Positions 1-8,412 are shown, counted from the first letter of the stretch. The stretch is DNA of 13,311 bases from Porogramme epimiltina (GCA_900155495.1 FTLJ01000903.1:1-13311), one strand, 5' to 3'. Notes: generated by a model not told the origin, from the letters alone. Numbers and translations are program-made.

Positions 1-2015
1 GGGGGGGGGGGCGACGATCCCTCGGAGAAGCCCCCGCGAGCTCTCCCACCCGCACGCGCGGCCGCCTTGGTTTCGGGGGCGCGACCGCGCGACCGTGCGG
101 CGCGCACGGACGCTGTTGCGACTCGCGTCCCGCGCGCGGAGGGGGGTTGTGCCGTCAGCGCTCCCACCGGGCGCGCACGCGCTGCAGCATCGCTCGTTTC
201 CGCGCCCGAGGCGGCCTGCGCTGGGCCGCTGACCCCACGCACGCACGCAGGCCTCTCCGCCTCCGCCCCCCGGGCGCTCCGGGGTCGTGGCACTTCATCT
301 CCGCGCTGTGCCGCACCGTAATGCGTCCCCCGCACGCGCGAGCGGGCAGCGGCGGCACGCGCCGCGATTCCCGCCCCCCGTTCGCGGGCGCGCATGCGCA
401 CGCGCGTTCTCTTCCCCCCCGCCCCGCCCCGTCTCGCCGGAGCCGCCGCGCTGCCAGGCGCTGCGGTGTGGTGCGGCGGGGCGCTGGGTTGGTTGCGGTG
501 GCCAAGGTGAACGCCGCAGCGTGTAGGAGGGCCCGTCTCCATCAGGTTACGCGTGATGTGCGCGGATTGCTTGGTTCATACGGTGCATGTATGGACGCCT
601 ATGCCTATAAATTCCATTCACCGCATCCGCAGTGGACATATCCGCATTCCAGCCCGAACCCGCCCTCCCCGCGCCTTATGAGGCTGCGTCAAAACGCTGA
701 GGCAGACGCCTCGCAACCGTTCCACAGCTGCTCTTTGTGAGCCACCAGGACGATCAAGCGGCCTGCGCATCATGTCGCCCCTGTGCGAGGCTCGGGCGGG
801 GTGCGGCACACCGGTTTCAACTTATGAACCTCGCATTCCAATGTCTTACCCGCATACCAGTATGTCACGGGCGCCCCGCGAGCGTCGTCGCGGAGCTGGT
901 CAAGAAAACATATGGTATACGTGCAGCAGAGAGAAGCCCTCGCCTCTGCTCGCGCGCGTCGCCAGTGGCGTCCACTTGCCCACGCCTGGTCCGACCTGCG
1001 TCGGATCTTGGTTAATCCTGGGCCCCCCTCTCTCGGTCGTCGCCTTCCAGGGTCGGCCGTTCGCTCCCTCCCTAGACAGCGGCAATAGGAGTGTGACGAG
1101 CTTGTTTTACAGCGCATCTGCGACCCGGACACAACGCGGGTTGCGTTCCTGCTTTTGGGTCGTTCAGAACGGGGGCTTCGCACGACCCGCTCGGACTCGA
1201 CGGGCAGTGGCAGAGCGAGTGTATGTCTGAGTGCCTGGACGCTGAGCGGACGCGGTCTGCGCCCGGTGGTCGCCCTGCCTTCCCCCGCGGCGTCGAACAT
1301 CCAGATACTCCCCCGCCGAGCTGGCGGACCGCCGCCGACTCCCACTCCGGCGAGGCGCGGCGGCCCCACGGCGGCGCGGCGTTCAGACGTTCACGAACGA
1401 CGGCATGGCGTTTGAATGGGCCTTCCTCTAACTCCGACTGGGCCGTTATCGTGCGCATCTCAGAAGGCGTAGGGTAATGACGGGGAGGGACGCGCGGCGC
1501 ACACTGTTCCTCAACATGTCGATGCGGTTACTGCATCGAGGGCGAGGGCGACGCGTGCCTCGCCTTTGCCCGTGCCTCGAGCCCGTGGGCCCGCGAGCCT
1601 GAGAACCCGGTGCGCGGCGCGGGGCCTGGAGCTCGCGACTTCGGCCTTCTTGACAGTTGGGCAGGGCGCGCTGAGGAGCGAGCATCGGGCAAGGCTGTAT
1701 GGCGGCAAGCCCGCAGGCACGCCGCACTGTGCGGCGCGGACCGAGTCGGTGTAGGGATCACTTCATGTATGTGCGCGCGCCCATTCAGTACTAATGCGTG
1801 TTCGCGTCCTTTCCCAATTTCCAGACATAGGAGGCCGGACATAAAACATGTAGGGAACTTGATGACACAATGGATCGGTTTTTGTGAACGCGCAGGTCGA
1901 GACCCGTTCATTCCCGCGCCCGCAAGCCGTGCTTCGCCCCCGATACCGCCCCGAAACCCACGACGTATCCGAATTCGTGTTGGTGTATGAAGGATATTGT
2001 GCGCGGCGCTGGACC
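1..2015. other. GC-rich stretch without a supportable gene
   Basis: I see no gene I can support here. The first ~550 bases are extremely rich in G+C and CpG, and open frames exist on both strands simply because stop codons are rare. Their translations are Arg/Ala/Pro-rich and resemble no family I know. Beyond ~550 the composition relaxes and a TATAAA occurs at 606-611, but no ATG frame behind it looks coding. The right end (about 1900-2015) should hold the 3' UTR of the CE16 esterase gene, which is transcribed leftwards. The window opens with 11 consecutive G, which may be natural or an assembly edge. I found no tRNA, rRNA or repeat array. A non-coding RNA or a multi-exon gene with weak coding signal cannot be excluded. 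Confidence 0.6.
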
Positions 2016-3692
2016 CTAGGCGCTCAGCGCCGTGGAGATGGCGTGTGCGAGGATGCTGCGTCGGTCGGAGCAAGGGGATAAATATCGAGCGGCAACCGAG
2101 AAAGAAACCAGGGGCGCTGTGCTTACTTGTGGACCGTGAAGAGCGGATGGAGAGTGTTAAGCCAGCTGTGTGAAACAAGATCAGTATGTGGCCGTCTTAA
2201 AATCAGGTGTTTTTAATGTGACGCCGGTCCAATGATTGTCCGTGAACTTGGCCCTCCGTCCTCGGAGTGTCCGTCGGATTGCCGCGGAGCGGCAGGGTCG
2301 TGGAAGCAGAGAAAGCACGGGCCGTTACAAAGTTTGAACACTCACAAGTAGCTCGAAACAGGCGCGCACGGCACGGTCTGTGTCGTCATATTCGGCGTGC
2401 CGTTCTGGTAGGCATCACAGAAGCCTGTACTGTTGGCGAATCCGAAGGCGTCCGCATTGTCGAGCAGGGTGTTGAAGATGGGACGAGTGTCGAAGACGAT
2501 AACCTGATCGAGATCACGGTGCTTGGCCTTGAAGGCTTCTACGTTAGCCTCAAGCTGCGAATTGTAGTCCGCAAGGGAAGAGGAGATCGTGTCGATTGCC
2601 CAAGAGCCTTGTTCGAGTATCAGGGGTGCGCGGTTTGTTGGTGGAACTGTTAAGAAGAGGAAGGAGCGGGCCCCGTCCCGGTAGAGCTCTTCAACCTGTT
2701 GAAGACACGACCGCCCATAACCGGTGATTGAGTGATGTTGGGAGACCATGGGATGTCTCACGATCTGACCTGACCAAAAAGACGCTCCATGAGCGTGTTG
2801 TGGAAATCCGACTGAGTAACATTGTTCTACAGCGGATAAGGTGAGACCATCGTTGCCACCTGCCATAGTAAAACGTGCGTACCCAGTAGTAGGAATTTCC
2901 CTATGTAGATGCAGCGCATAAGCCACGACGTCTACACAGTAGGAAGTGGGCGGGTGCATTACCACATCGTTGATGCCGATCCAGAAGGCGAAAAGACTGT
3001 TGGAGGAGTGCCACTCTGCGCCCGCGGGCTTCGGTGCGAGAATGTCATGGAACAACCCAACCTGGTCCACGATGGATCTAGAATCCCATGCGGGGAAGTG
3101 GAAGCAGGATGCGGCGGCGGCGGCGGGGTGCGTGGCGTTCAGTTTAGGGTTCATATCAGCTCACGTCCGCGAGGGTTCGGCGAGGCGAATGACGTACAGC
3201 ACGGTGGGGAGATACGGGGTAACAAGGGCAGCGTCGATGGTCGCACCGCCCGAGGCGAGGTTAAAGACCTAATCATGACAAACGGACACCTCACATTAGT
3301 GTCTGGAATCGAAAGATTAGGTAGTAGACACACCTTGGTATCTGTCACGTTATACGTGTCGCCTGAGAATACCAAACATTCAGTCCGACAGTCCACCAGT
3401 GCATGATGGGGTTAACTGATAGTAATGGTTCGACTAACCGAGGAACATCACCCAATTAGGACCATTGGACGAAGTCTATTCGGTCATTCGATGGCGTGAG
3501 AACCTCGCTTACGAGGGCCCAACTTCCACATACCCAGCCTGGAGTAGGAGAGTTCACGCCTGCCGAGATGTTGAAACCATCGTCCGTATAAGAATCTCCG
3601 AAGGTGAATAAGAATTTGGTCTCGCCCCATGCGAGTTTAGCCGCGGCCGTAGATACGGACGATAGTAAGAGAGAAACCTTCCAGAACAACAT
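2016..3692 (-). CDS. Secreted GDSL/SGNH acetylesterase, CE16-like
   Basis: Predicted extracellular carbohydrate esterase of family 16, which removes acetyl groups from plant-wall sugars. Coding exons on the minus strand: 3692-3534, 3475-3439, 3362-3334, 3268-3198, 3077-2963, 2900-2883, 2826-2770, 2695-2346, 2165-2127, 2055-2016. They join in frame to 304 aa. Residues 1-20 form a hydrophobic signal peptide. SGNH blocks are visible: block I FGDSY with nucleophile Ser34, block II ASGGAT with Gly near 82-83, block III GIND with Asn135, and block V LHP with His285. Several N-glycosylation sequons (N41, N70, N145 and later ones) fit secretion. Exon six is only 18 nt and encodes GNSYYW. All introns are GT-AG; the eighth is unusually long at 180 nt. 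Where classical GDSL enzymes have DxxH in block V, this one has N282-T-L-H285. The family call is firm; the exact substrate is inferred. A TATAAA on the same strand lies ~160 nt upstream of the ATG. Confidence 0.9.
2883..2900 (-). other. 18-nt microexon of the CE16 gene
   Basis: A six-codon, phase 0 to phase 0 exon encoding GNSYYW, flanked by AG at 2901-2902 and GT at 2882-2881 (minus strand). It restores the conserved segment that follows GIND in this family and precedes NNVTQSDF in the next exon. The neighbouring introns are 62 and 56 nt. Skipping it would keep the frame but remove six residues near the active site. Confidence 0.8.
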
Positions 3693-3850
3693 GCTTTCGA
3701 ATTCTGCACAGCAAGGTGACCTGACGTGACGGTGGCCGACGCTAGAAGCTCGGGCCCGATAGACGAGAGAGACAGCCGCGCAAACTTCAGGGGAAAGGGA
3801 AGGGACTCGAGCGGGGCGTACGAGATCTCAAGTTTGTTTGTGTCCCTTCG

Positions 3851-3856
3851 TTTATA
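3851..3856 (-). promoter_or_regulatory. Candidate TATA box of the CE16 gene
   Basis: The plus strand reads TTTATA, i.e. TATAAA on the coding strand of the esterase, about 160 nt upstream of its ATG. The spacing would leave a 5' UTR of roughly 100 nt, reasonable for a fungal secreted-enzyme gene. Motif and position only. Confidence 0.4.
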
Positions 3857-4194
3857 GCAGAACTTGATGCAGGAAAGGAGCCGAGGATAACCCGACGGTC
3901 GGGTAGTAGGCGGGATTGAGGGCGTATCGGACGCAGTCCCATGCACGATGACGGCGCAATGGAACTGGCGGCTGCCCGCGCGTGCTATGGGTCACTTCGA
4001 GAGACATGCGCATGGTGGTCAGGCGGTACACCGTCGCGTGCTATTCTCGCGACGACGCACCTGATGACCTGTTTGCGAATAGAGTACGGCTAGAGGGTGT
4101 CCGACGAAGCGCGTCCTAGTTACGCGAGCGGGCTCCCGATGCAGAATATGAGGATCTTCAAGCACATTCCACTCTTGAATGTCAGCCGTTAGGA

Positions 4195-4200
4195 TATAAA
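4195..4200 (+). promoter_or_regulatory. Candidate TATA box, plus strand
   Basis: TATAAA within GGATATAAAGG, on the strand of the AP-2 mu gene but ~330 nt upstream of its ATG. That is far for a direct core promoter unless the 5' UTR is long or spliced. It could serve an unrecognised transcript. Confidence 0.25.
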
Positions 4201-4235
4201 GGTGGCGGAACAAGGTGCACAGCCGTGCGCAGAGA

Positions 4236-4255
4236 ATCATAGTTCAAACTATGAT
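4236..4255. repeat. 20-nt near-perfect palindrome
   Basis: Two 9-nt arms, ATCATAGTT and AACTATGAT, are exact reverse complements separated by CA. The site lies in the divergent promoter, 36 nt after a TATAAA. Its symmetry fits a dimeric transcription-factor site or a cruciform; it is not GC-rich and has no T tract, so it does not look like a terminator. Confidence 0.6.
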
Positions 4256-4527
4256 AGTCCTGGTATGTGGCTGTTCCATGGTCCTATGCTTCAAGATTTA
4301 TCAGAGGTACGATGTCAAAGCTTCGTATACCGGTTCGTGAAGCGTTCTGGACGAGACGCACAGGACATGGTTGTCTAGGGAAAGCGAGCCCGGCTTCGCG
4401 GGGCTGTAATTGACGCCCAGTTTCTCCACCGCGCCGTGGCGGGCCGATGATGGCATAGGCGCCAAACGTCACCGTCCTCGTCTTGGTTGCAAGCGTGCCG
4501 GTCGATATAACCTCTGGTCTCCCCGCC

Positions 4528-6321
4528 ATGATCTCGGTGCGTCTGTCTGTTGGCTCTCGTAACTCCACACCTAACTTGCTCCGCAGGCCTTCTTCATCTT
4601 CAACCAGAAGGGCGAGGTACGAGGCTCAGCCATACCACTACATGGACGAACTTACACCACATCTAGGTCCTCATCTCCCGCCTCTACCGAACGGACCTCA
4701 AGTGATTCCTGCTCTTGCATCTCGTCTTCGAGTTCTCGCTGACCACAAGCACGACGCTACCACGTATACAGACGCTCTATCGCAGACGTGTTTAGGATAC
4801 AAGTCGTTTCAAACAGCGATGTCCGCTCCCCCATCATCACCCTTGGTTCCACGAGCTTCTTCCATGTACGTATAAACAACCTCTACGTCGTGGCCGTAAC
4901 GAAGTGAGTGCATAACTACCTGGAATCATGGAAACGCGTCGAACATGGTTGCTCCCTAGGTGCAACGCCAATGCTGCTCTCGTTTTCGAGTTCTGCTACC
5001 GCTTCATCTCTATAGCCAAGTCTTACTTCGGGAAGATGGACGAGGAGGCAGTCAAGAATAACTTTGTATTGATATATGAGCTCATTGACGGTGAGTGCAT
5101 ACTACATTGCTCAATGCCATCCCCTACCAACAACTCGATGTGCCGCACCAGAAATTATCGACTTCGGCTACCCTCAGAATAGTGAGGCAGATACCCTGAA
5201 GACATACATTACCACAGAGAGCATTGTATCTGCCAACATAGCACCGGTGCGTCCCAATGCATCGCATTGATTCCCTTGTCCTCGAATTCATGGTGTTGTA
5301 GGAGGAATCTTCCAAGATTACTGTGCAGGCAACCGGGTCTACGAGCTGGCGACGAGGAGACGTCAAATACAAGAAGAACGAGGCATTTGTGGATGTCGTG
5401 GAGACGGTCAACCTCAGTATGAGCGCAAAGGGTATGCGCCTCGGATGTTTTCATTGAGTCTGCTGACATCTGAGCAGGGACGGTCCTCCGCGCCGACGTC
5501 GATGGCCACATACTCATGCGTGCATACCTTTCTGGAACGCCGGAGTGCAAGTTCGGTTTGAACGACAAGCTCGTCATTGACAAGAATGACCGAGGGGGAG
5601 GGGACGCTGTCGAGCTCGATGACTGCCGGTTCCACCAATGCGTGCGTCTGGACGAGTTCGACTCAACGCGCACTATCTCCTTCGTGCCCCCGGACGGCGA
5701 GTTCGAGTTGATGCGCTACCGCTCAACATCGAACGTGAAGTTGCCCCTGCGGATCATTCCTCAAGTGAATGAGATCGGGACGACCCAGGTGTCCTATGTC
5801 GTAACAGTCAAAACAACCTTCAACAACAAGCTATCAGCGACGAACGTAGTCGTGCGGATACCCACCCCCCTGAACACGACCAGCGTTGACTGCAAGGTGC
5901 CCGTGGGGAAGGCGAAGTACGTTCCTGCAGAGAACGTCGTGGTGTGGAAGTAAGTGCGCAGTTATATGAAGAAGCTACCTTTAATATGCTAATTGGCGAT
6001 CGATCGCTTGCGCCCGCAGAATCCCTCGAATACAGGGTGGCCAGGAAGTGACGTTTTCGGGCAATGCCGCACTCACGAGCACAACGACCCGCCAAGTCTG
6101 GGCGCGCCCACCGATCGATATTGACTTCCAAGTGCTCATGTACACCTCATCCGGTTTGATTGTGCGCTTCTTGAAGGTGTTCGAAAAGAGCAACTATCAC
6201 AGCGTGAAGTGGGTACGCTACCTGACCAAGGCGAGCGGCTCATACCAAGTTCGCGTAAGTCTCCCTTCACCAGCGTGTTGCGAGAAAGATACTCATGAGA
6301 ATCCGTTTGGCGCAGTTCTAA
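4528..6321 (+). CDS. apm4: AP-2 complex subunit mu
   Basis: Medium subunit of the AP-2 clathrin adaptor, which binds YxxPhi cargo signals and phosphoinositides at the plasma membrane during endocytosis. Exons: 4528-4536, 4587-4616, 4667-4701, 4772-4903, 4960-5090, 5152-5246, 5302-5431, 5478-5949, 6020-6254, 6316-6321. They join to 424 aa, close to the usual ~435. Residues 1-140 are the longin-like N domain, opening with AFFIFNQKGEVLISRLYR. A linker follows, then the mu-homology domain from ~160, with DDCRFHQCVRL, PPDGEFELMRYR and RIPTPLNT. Asp175 (in FVDVVE) and Trp409 (in KWVRY) match the residues that bind tyrosine cargo motifs in mammalian mu2. Thr155 in QATG matches the Thr phosphorylated by AAK1/Ark-type kinases. 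The segment DFGYPQNSE...LKTYIT favours AP-2 over AP-1. All nine introns are GT-AG, 46-70 nt. The first and last coding exons are only 9 and 6 nt; the last adds just Phe and the stop, and is the least certain junction. Confidence 0.94.
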
Positions 6322-6596
6322 ACTTGTATATCATTTGTTTGCTGTAGTATACTAATGACCTCACATGACTGTACGTTGGAAGATCTATTATGTATGCTTT
6401 GTGACAGAATCGTTCGATACGTTGAGCAATTACCCCCACAGCAACCCCGTCAACTGACGACTTTCAAATGCGGCCTGGGAATCGGCATCGGGTATAACCT
6501 GTTTTTTAAATGCTACGCTCATCGACGCGGGGGCAGCACCTATCCATCTCTCTACACGCCCGCACGCCCACCTAATCACCACGAACATCCGCGCTC
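6322..6596 (+). other. AP-2 mu 3' flank and promoter of next gene
   Basis: No coding signal seen. The left part should be the AP-2 mu 3' UTR. A TATAA at 6493-6497 lies ~100 nt upstream of the next ATG and is a candidate core promoter. Confidence 0.4.
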
Positions 6597-7166
6597 ATGT
6601 CTCTTACCGAGATTACAACCATAGGTTGGAAGGCCCCCCACGCCTGGGGCACCGACGAAGTGCGCGACTTCGTCGCGAAGCTGCGCCCATGCCAGACGGA
6701 GACGTCCGGCCACCCTCTCTTTTGGTTCGCCCTCGACAGCGACACCACCCCCGCCGACTCCGCCGATTCAGTCATCGTTACCGGCTGGTCAAGCGTCGCG
6801 GCGCATATGGGATGGGTGCGCGACGTCGGCGGACCACTGCTGGGGCCTTACGCAGGGCGTGTGCTCGAACTCCGCGGACAGGTCCATATGGACGTGGAGT
6901 TTGAGACGATGCCGGCCGAAGTGGGGTACCTCGTCTGGGAGACGCGGGAGGGCACCGAGGCCAGGGAAAGGAAGGAGGAAGGGTGGGAGACGGGGTGTTC
7001 TTGGAAGGCAACTGGGCGGGTCGCAGACGAGGGGATTGAGGGGATGTGCACACTTTGGGCGTTCGACCATAAGCCGATCGGACTGGAGCTTGTGGAAGGA
7101 GGTGCGATTGGCGGAGGAGTTAGGCGGGTCGGGCTGGTGCGGCTGGATGGAAACGGTGCTTCGTGA
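6597..7166 (+). CDS. Hypothetical ABM-like protein, paralogue 1
   Basis: An intronless 189-aa frame with no signal peptide or membrane segment. It is homologous to the next gene. Both start with xxxTEI and carry a W-S/E-S-V-x-A-H-x-x-W motif (here WSSVAAHMGW, about residues 64-73). Both follow it with a LL...LE-R...MH/HM segment and then a Val-Trp near the middle (LVWE here). The alternation of short beta strands and this W..S..AH..W pattern resembles small dimeric alpha/beta-barrel proteins of the antibiotic biosynthesis monooxygenase (ABM) type common in basidiomycetes. That is inference from pattern, not a recognised catalytic signature. The region after residue ~120 is charged (EARERKEEG) and glycine-rich and matches paralogue 2 poorly. 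Function unknown. The start is the first ATG and agrees with the paralogue's start. Confidence 0.7.
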   Translation: MSLTEITTIGWKAPHAWGTDEVRDFVAKLRPCQTETSGHPLFWFALDSDTTPADSADSVIVTGWSSVAAHMGWVRDVGGPLLGPYAGRVLELRGQVHMDVEFETMPAEVGYLVWETREGTEARERKEEGWETGCSWKATGRVADEGIEGMCTLWAFDHKPIGLELVEGGAIGGGVRRVGLVRLDGNGAS

Positions 7167-7442
7167 TGCCTGTATGAGAATGGTGTCTGCCTAGATCCAA
7201 GTCTTTTCCGTGTATACGATCGTTCGAGTTTCGAGAGATGGAATTTCGACCGCAAATTGCCTCAACTTATTATGAGCAGAGTATCCCGAGATTATCCTGA
7301 ACGCCGGAGAGTCGTCGCATGACCTCCTTGTGGCATGTGCACTCAGCAGAAACCATGTCCCGGACACATTATCATTGTCAATTACTACAGAGTGTATTCA
7401 TGGGACTGAGGTCACCTGAATCAGCCCCTCTAGTTGGCAGCA

Positions 7443-7503
7443 GCTGACGCGTACATAGGAGGCTGACGCGTTCTGTAGACACGCCTTCTGGGGGCTGACG
7501 CGT
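7443..7503 (+). promoter_or_regulatory. Three direct GCTGACGCGT elements (MCB-like)
   Basis: The 10-mer GCTGACGCGT occurs exactly at 7443-7452, 7462-7471 and 7494-7503, with start-to-start spacings of 19 and 32 nt, all in the same orientation. Its core ACGCGT is the MluI cell-cycle box bound by MBF (Mbp1/Swi6) in yeasts, and TGACG is also a bZIP/CRE half site. The cluster lies 72-132 nt upstream of the paralogue 2 ATG and directly upstream of its TATA-like element, as expected for an upstream activating sequence. Confidence 0.65.
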
Positions 7504-7520
7504 CCAGCGACCCTGAATAG

Positions 7521-7527
7521 TTTATAT
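7521..7527 (+). promoter_or_regulatory. TATA-like box of paralogue 2
   Basis: TTTATAT lies 48-54 nt before the ATG at 7575 and 18 nt after the last GCTGACGCGT repeat. The layout of activator repeats, TATA and short leader is coherent. The short distance implies a 5' UTR of only about 20 nt. Confidence 0.4.
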
Positions 7528-7574
7528 GCAGATAGCCTGCATACGTCATTGAAGTACACATCTCGCCTCTCAGC

Positions 7575-8078
7575 ATGCCTGTCACCGAGATCGCCACCCT
7601 CAGACTGCTCCCCTCCTATACATGGGAATCACCCACCATCCAGGCTTTCTTCAAGGCGTTCTCGGATGGGCAGACTGAATTCATGGGTTCACCATCTTCC
7701 TATTTCCAAGACGCTCAAGACCAAAGCGTGGTCTATGTAGTGAAGGAATGGGAGAGCGTCCCCGCTCACGGAGAATGGATCGCCAGTGCCCCGAATCAAG
7801 GACTCTTGGAGATGGCGAAGGGGCTATTGGAGGTTAGGGATTTAATGCACGTCAACATCAAGTGCAGGGTGGCACACGACCATGCGCTTGTTTGGACGGT
7901 GCGGAAAGCATGCGAAGGGGACATTGTCACGGCAGCGGAGGATACAGGTACTGCCTTTGAGGACGAGGAAGTCGTTTGCTCGTTGAAGGGGTACACGAGC
8001 GAGGCGGCGGCACTTGAAGCAGCGAACAACGGCGGGAAACAGGCGGTTGTGATGCGTAGGCTTTCGCTGATAATGTGA
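7575..8078 (+). CDS. Hypothetical ABM-like protein, paralogue 2
   Basis: An intronless 167-aa frame, a tandem paralogue of the gene ending at 7166. It starts PVTEIATLRL, typical of a first beta strand in small alpha/beta-barrel (ABM-like) proteins, and has the motif WESVPAHGEWIAS at about residues 56-68, the equivalent of WSSVAAHMGW in paralogue 1. A helix-like NQGLLEMAKGLLEVR and a strand MHVNIKCRV follow. The rest is variable and ends in an Ala/Glu-rich helix and a hydrophobic tail (RRLSLIM). There is no signal peptide or transmembrane segment, so it is probably cytosolic. No catalytic residues can be named, and ABM-type folds have very diverse roles. The promoter carries three MCB-like repeats, which paralogue 1 lacks, so the two copies may be regulated differently. 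Confidence 0.72.
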   Translation: MPVTEIATLRLLPSYTWESPTIQAFFKAFSDGQTEFMGSPSSYFQDAQDQSVVYVVKEWESVPAHGEWIASAPNQGLLEMAKGLLEVRDLMHVNIKCRVAHDHALVWTVRKACEGDIVTAAEDTGTAFEDEEVVCSLKGYTSEAAALEAANNGGKQAVVMRRLSLIM

Positions 8079-8412
8079 TCCAGTAAGTCGTTGCGCTTTC
8101 CCAATGTGCCGATCTACGCTGACTAGCTCATGGGTCAGGTATATCGCGATTCGTCCGGTTGCAGCGATAGTGAGAGACGTTGGAGGACAGTGTTGGGTGT
8201 TTCAAAATTATTTACTTGTATGGCACGGGATATGGCACTTGCATACGTTTTAGACGGAGAACATGACCGGAGTGCTTCGCGATACGTTCAATAGGCGTTG
8301 AGGGTGGTACGGGCGCCTACGCGTCCCGGCAAATCGAACCAAACAAAAGCCGTTCGCGTTCGCCCCTGACGTCGGTACAGTGGTCAGGTCTTCATACCTG
8401 CCGACAACCCCC
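8079..8412 (+). other. Intergenic region and promoter of the CENP-C gene
   Basis: No coding signal in 334 bases. It holds the 3' UTR of paralogue 2 and the promoter of the kinetochore gene, with an ACGCGT at 8319-8324. An in-frame ATG at 8380 would add 11 residues to that protein. Confidence 0.5.
8319..8324 (+). promoter_or_regulatory. Single MCB-like ACGCGT upstream of mif2
   Basis: ACGCGT, the MBF-box core, lies about 90 nt upstream of the CENP-C ATG. A single 6-mer is weak evidence in GC-rich DNA, but cell-cycle control of a kinetochore gene would be sensible. Confidence 0.3.

Larger units (their letters stand above)
3693..4527. other. Divergent intergenic promoter region
   Basis: This 835-nt stretch separates the starts of the leftward CE16 gene and the rightward AP-2 mu gene, so it should hold both promoters and both 5' UTRs. 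No frame in it resembles a protein. It contains a TATAAA on each strand (3851-3856 minus, 4195-4200 plus) and a 20-nt palindrome. Between the plus-strand TATA and the AP-2 mu ATG at 4528 there are several upstream ATGs, so either the true transcription start is closer to the gene or a 5' UTR intron removes them. Confidence 0.6.
7167..7574. other. Intergenic region upstream of paralogue 2
   Basis: No gene seen in these 408 bases. The right part is a compact promoter: three GCTGACGCGT repeats (7443-7503) followed by a TATA-like TTTATAT (7521-7527) and the ATG at 7575. Confidence 0.5.

Noticed and set aside
147..740. Long open frame (197 codons) on the plus strand in the GC-rich left end
   Set aside because: Overlapping frames on both strands are equally open, the translation is Arg/Pro/Ala low complexity with no family resemblance, and the openness is explained by GC-rich composition.
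770..1369. 199-codon open frame on the minus strand
   Set aside because: Arg- and Gly-rich translation with no motif, overlapped by several open plus-strand frames; no splice structure makes it look like a known protein.
2019..2031. Inverted repeat GGCGCT/AGCGCC at the stop codon of the CE16 gene
   Set aside because: Only one base separates the arms, so no stable hairpin, and it is mostly coding sequence for the last residues.
2267..2653. Plus-strand open frame over the end of the esterase
   Set aside because: It is the antisense of the largest CE16 exon, whose minus-strand translation is clearly conserved.
3811..3816. GCGGGG, a match to the CreA carbon-repressor consensus SYGGRG near the CE16 start
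   Set aside because: A single degenerate 6-mer in GC-rich DNA is expected by chance; CreA sites that work usually come in pairs.
4483..4875. Plus-strand frame of 130 codons starting at 4483
   Set aside because: It runs through three introns of the AP-2 mu gene in the wrong frame; the spliced frame gives the family sequence.
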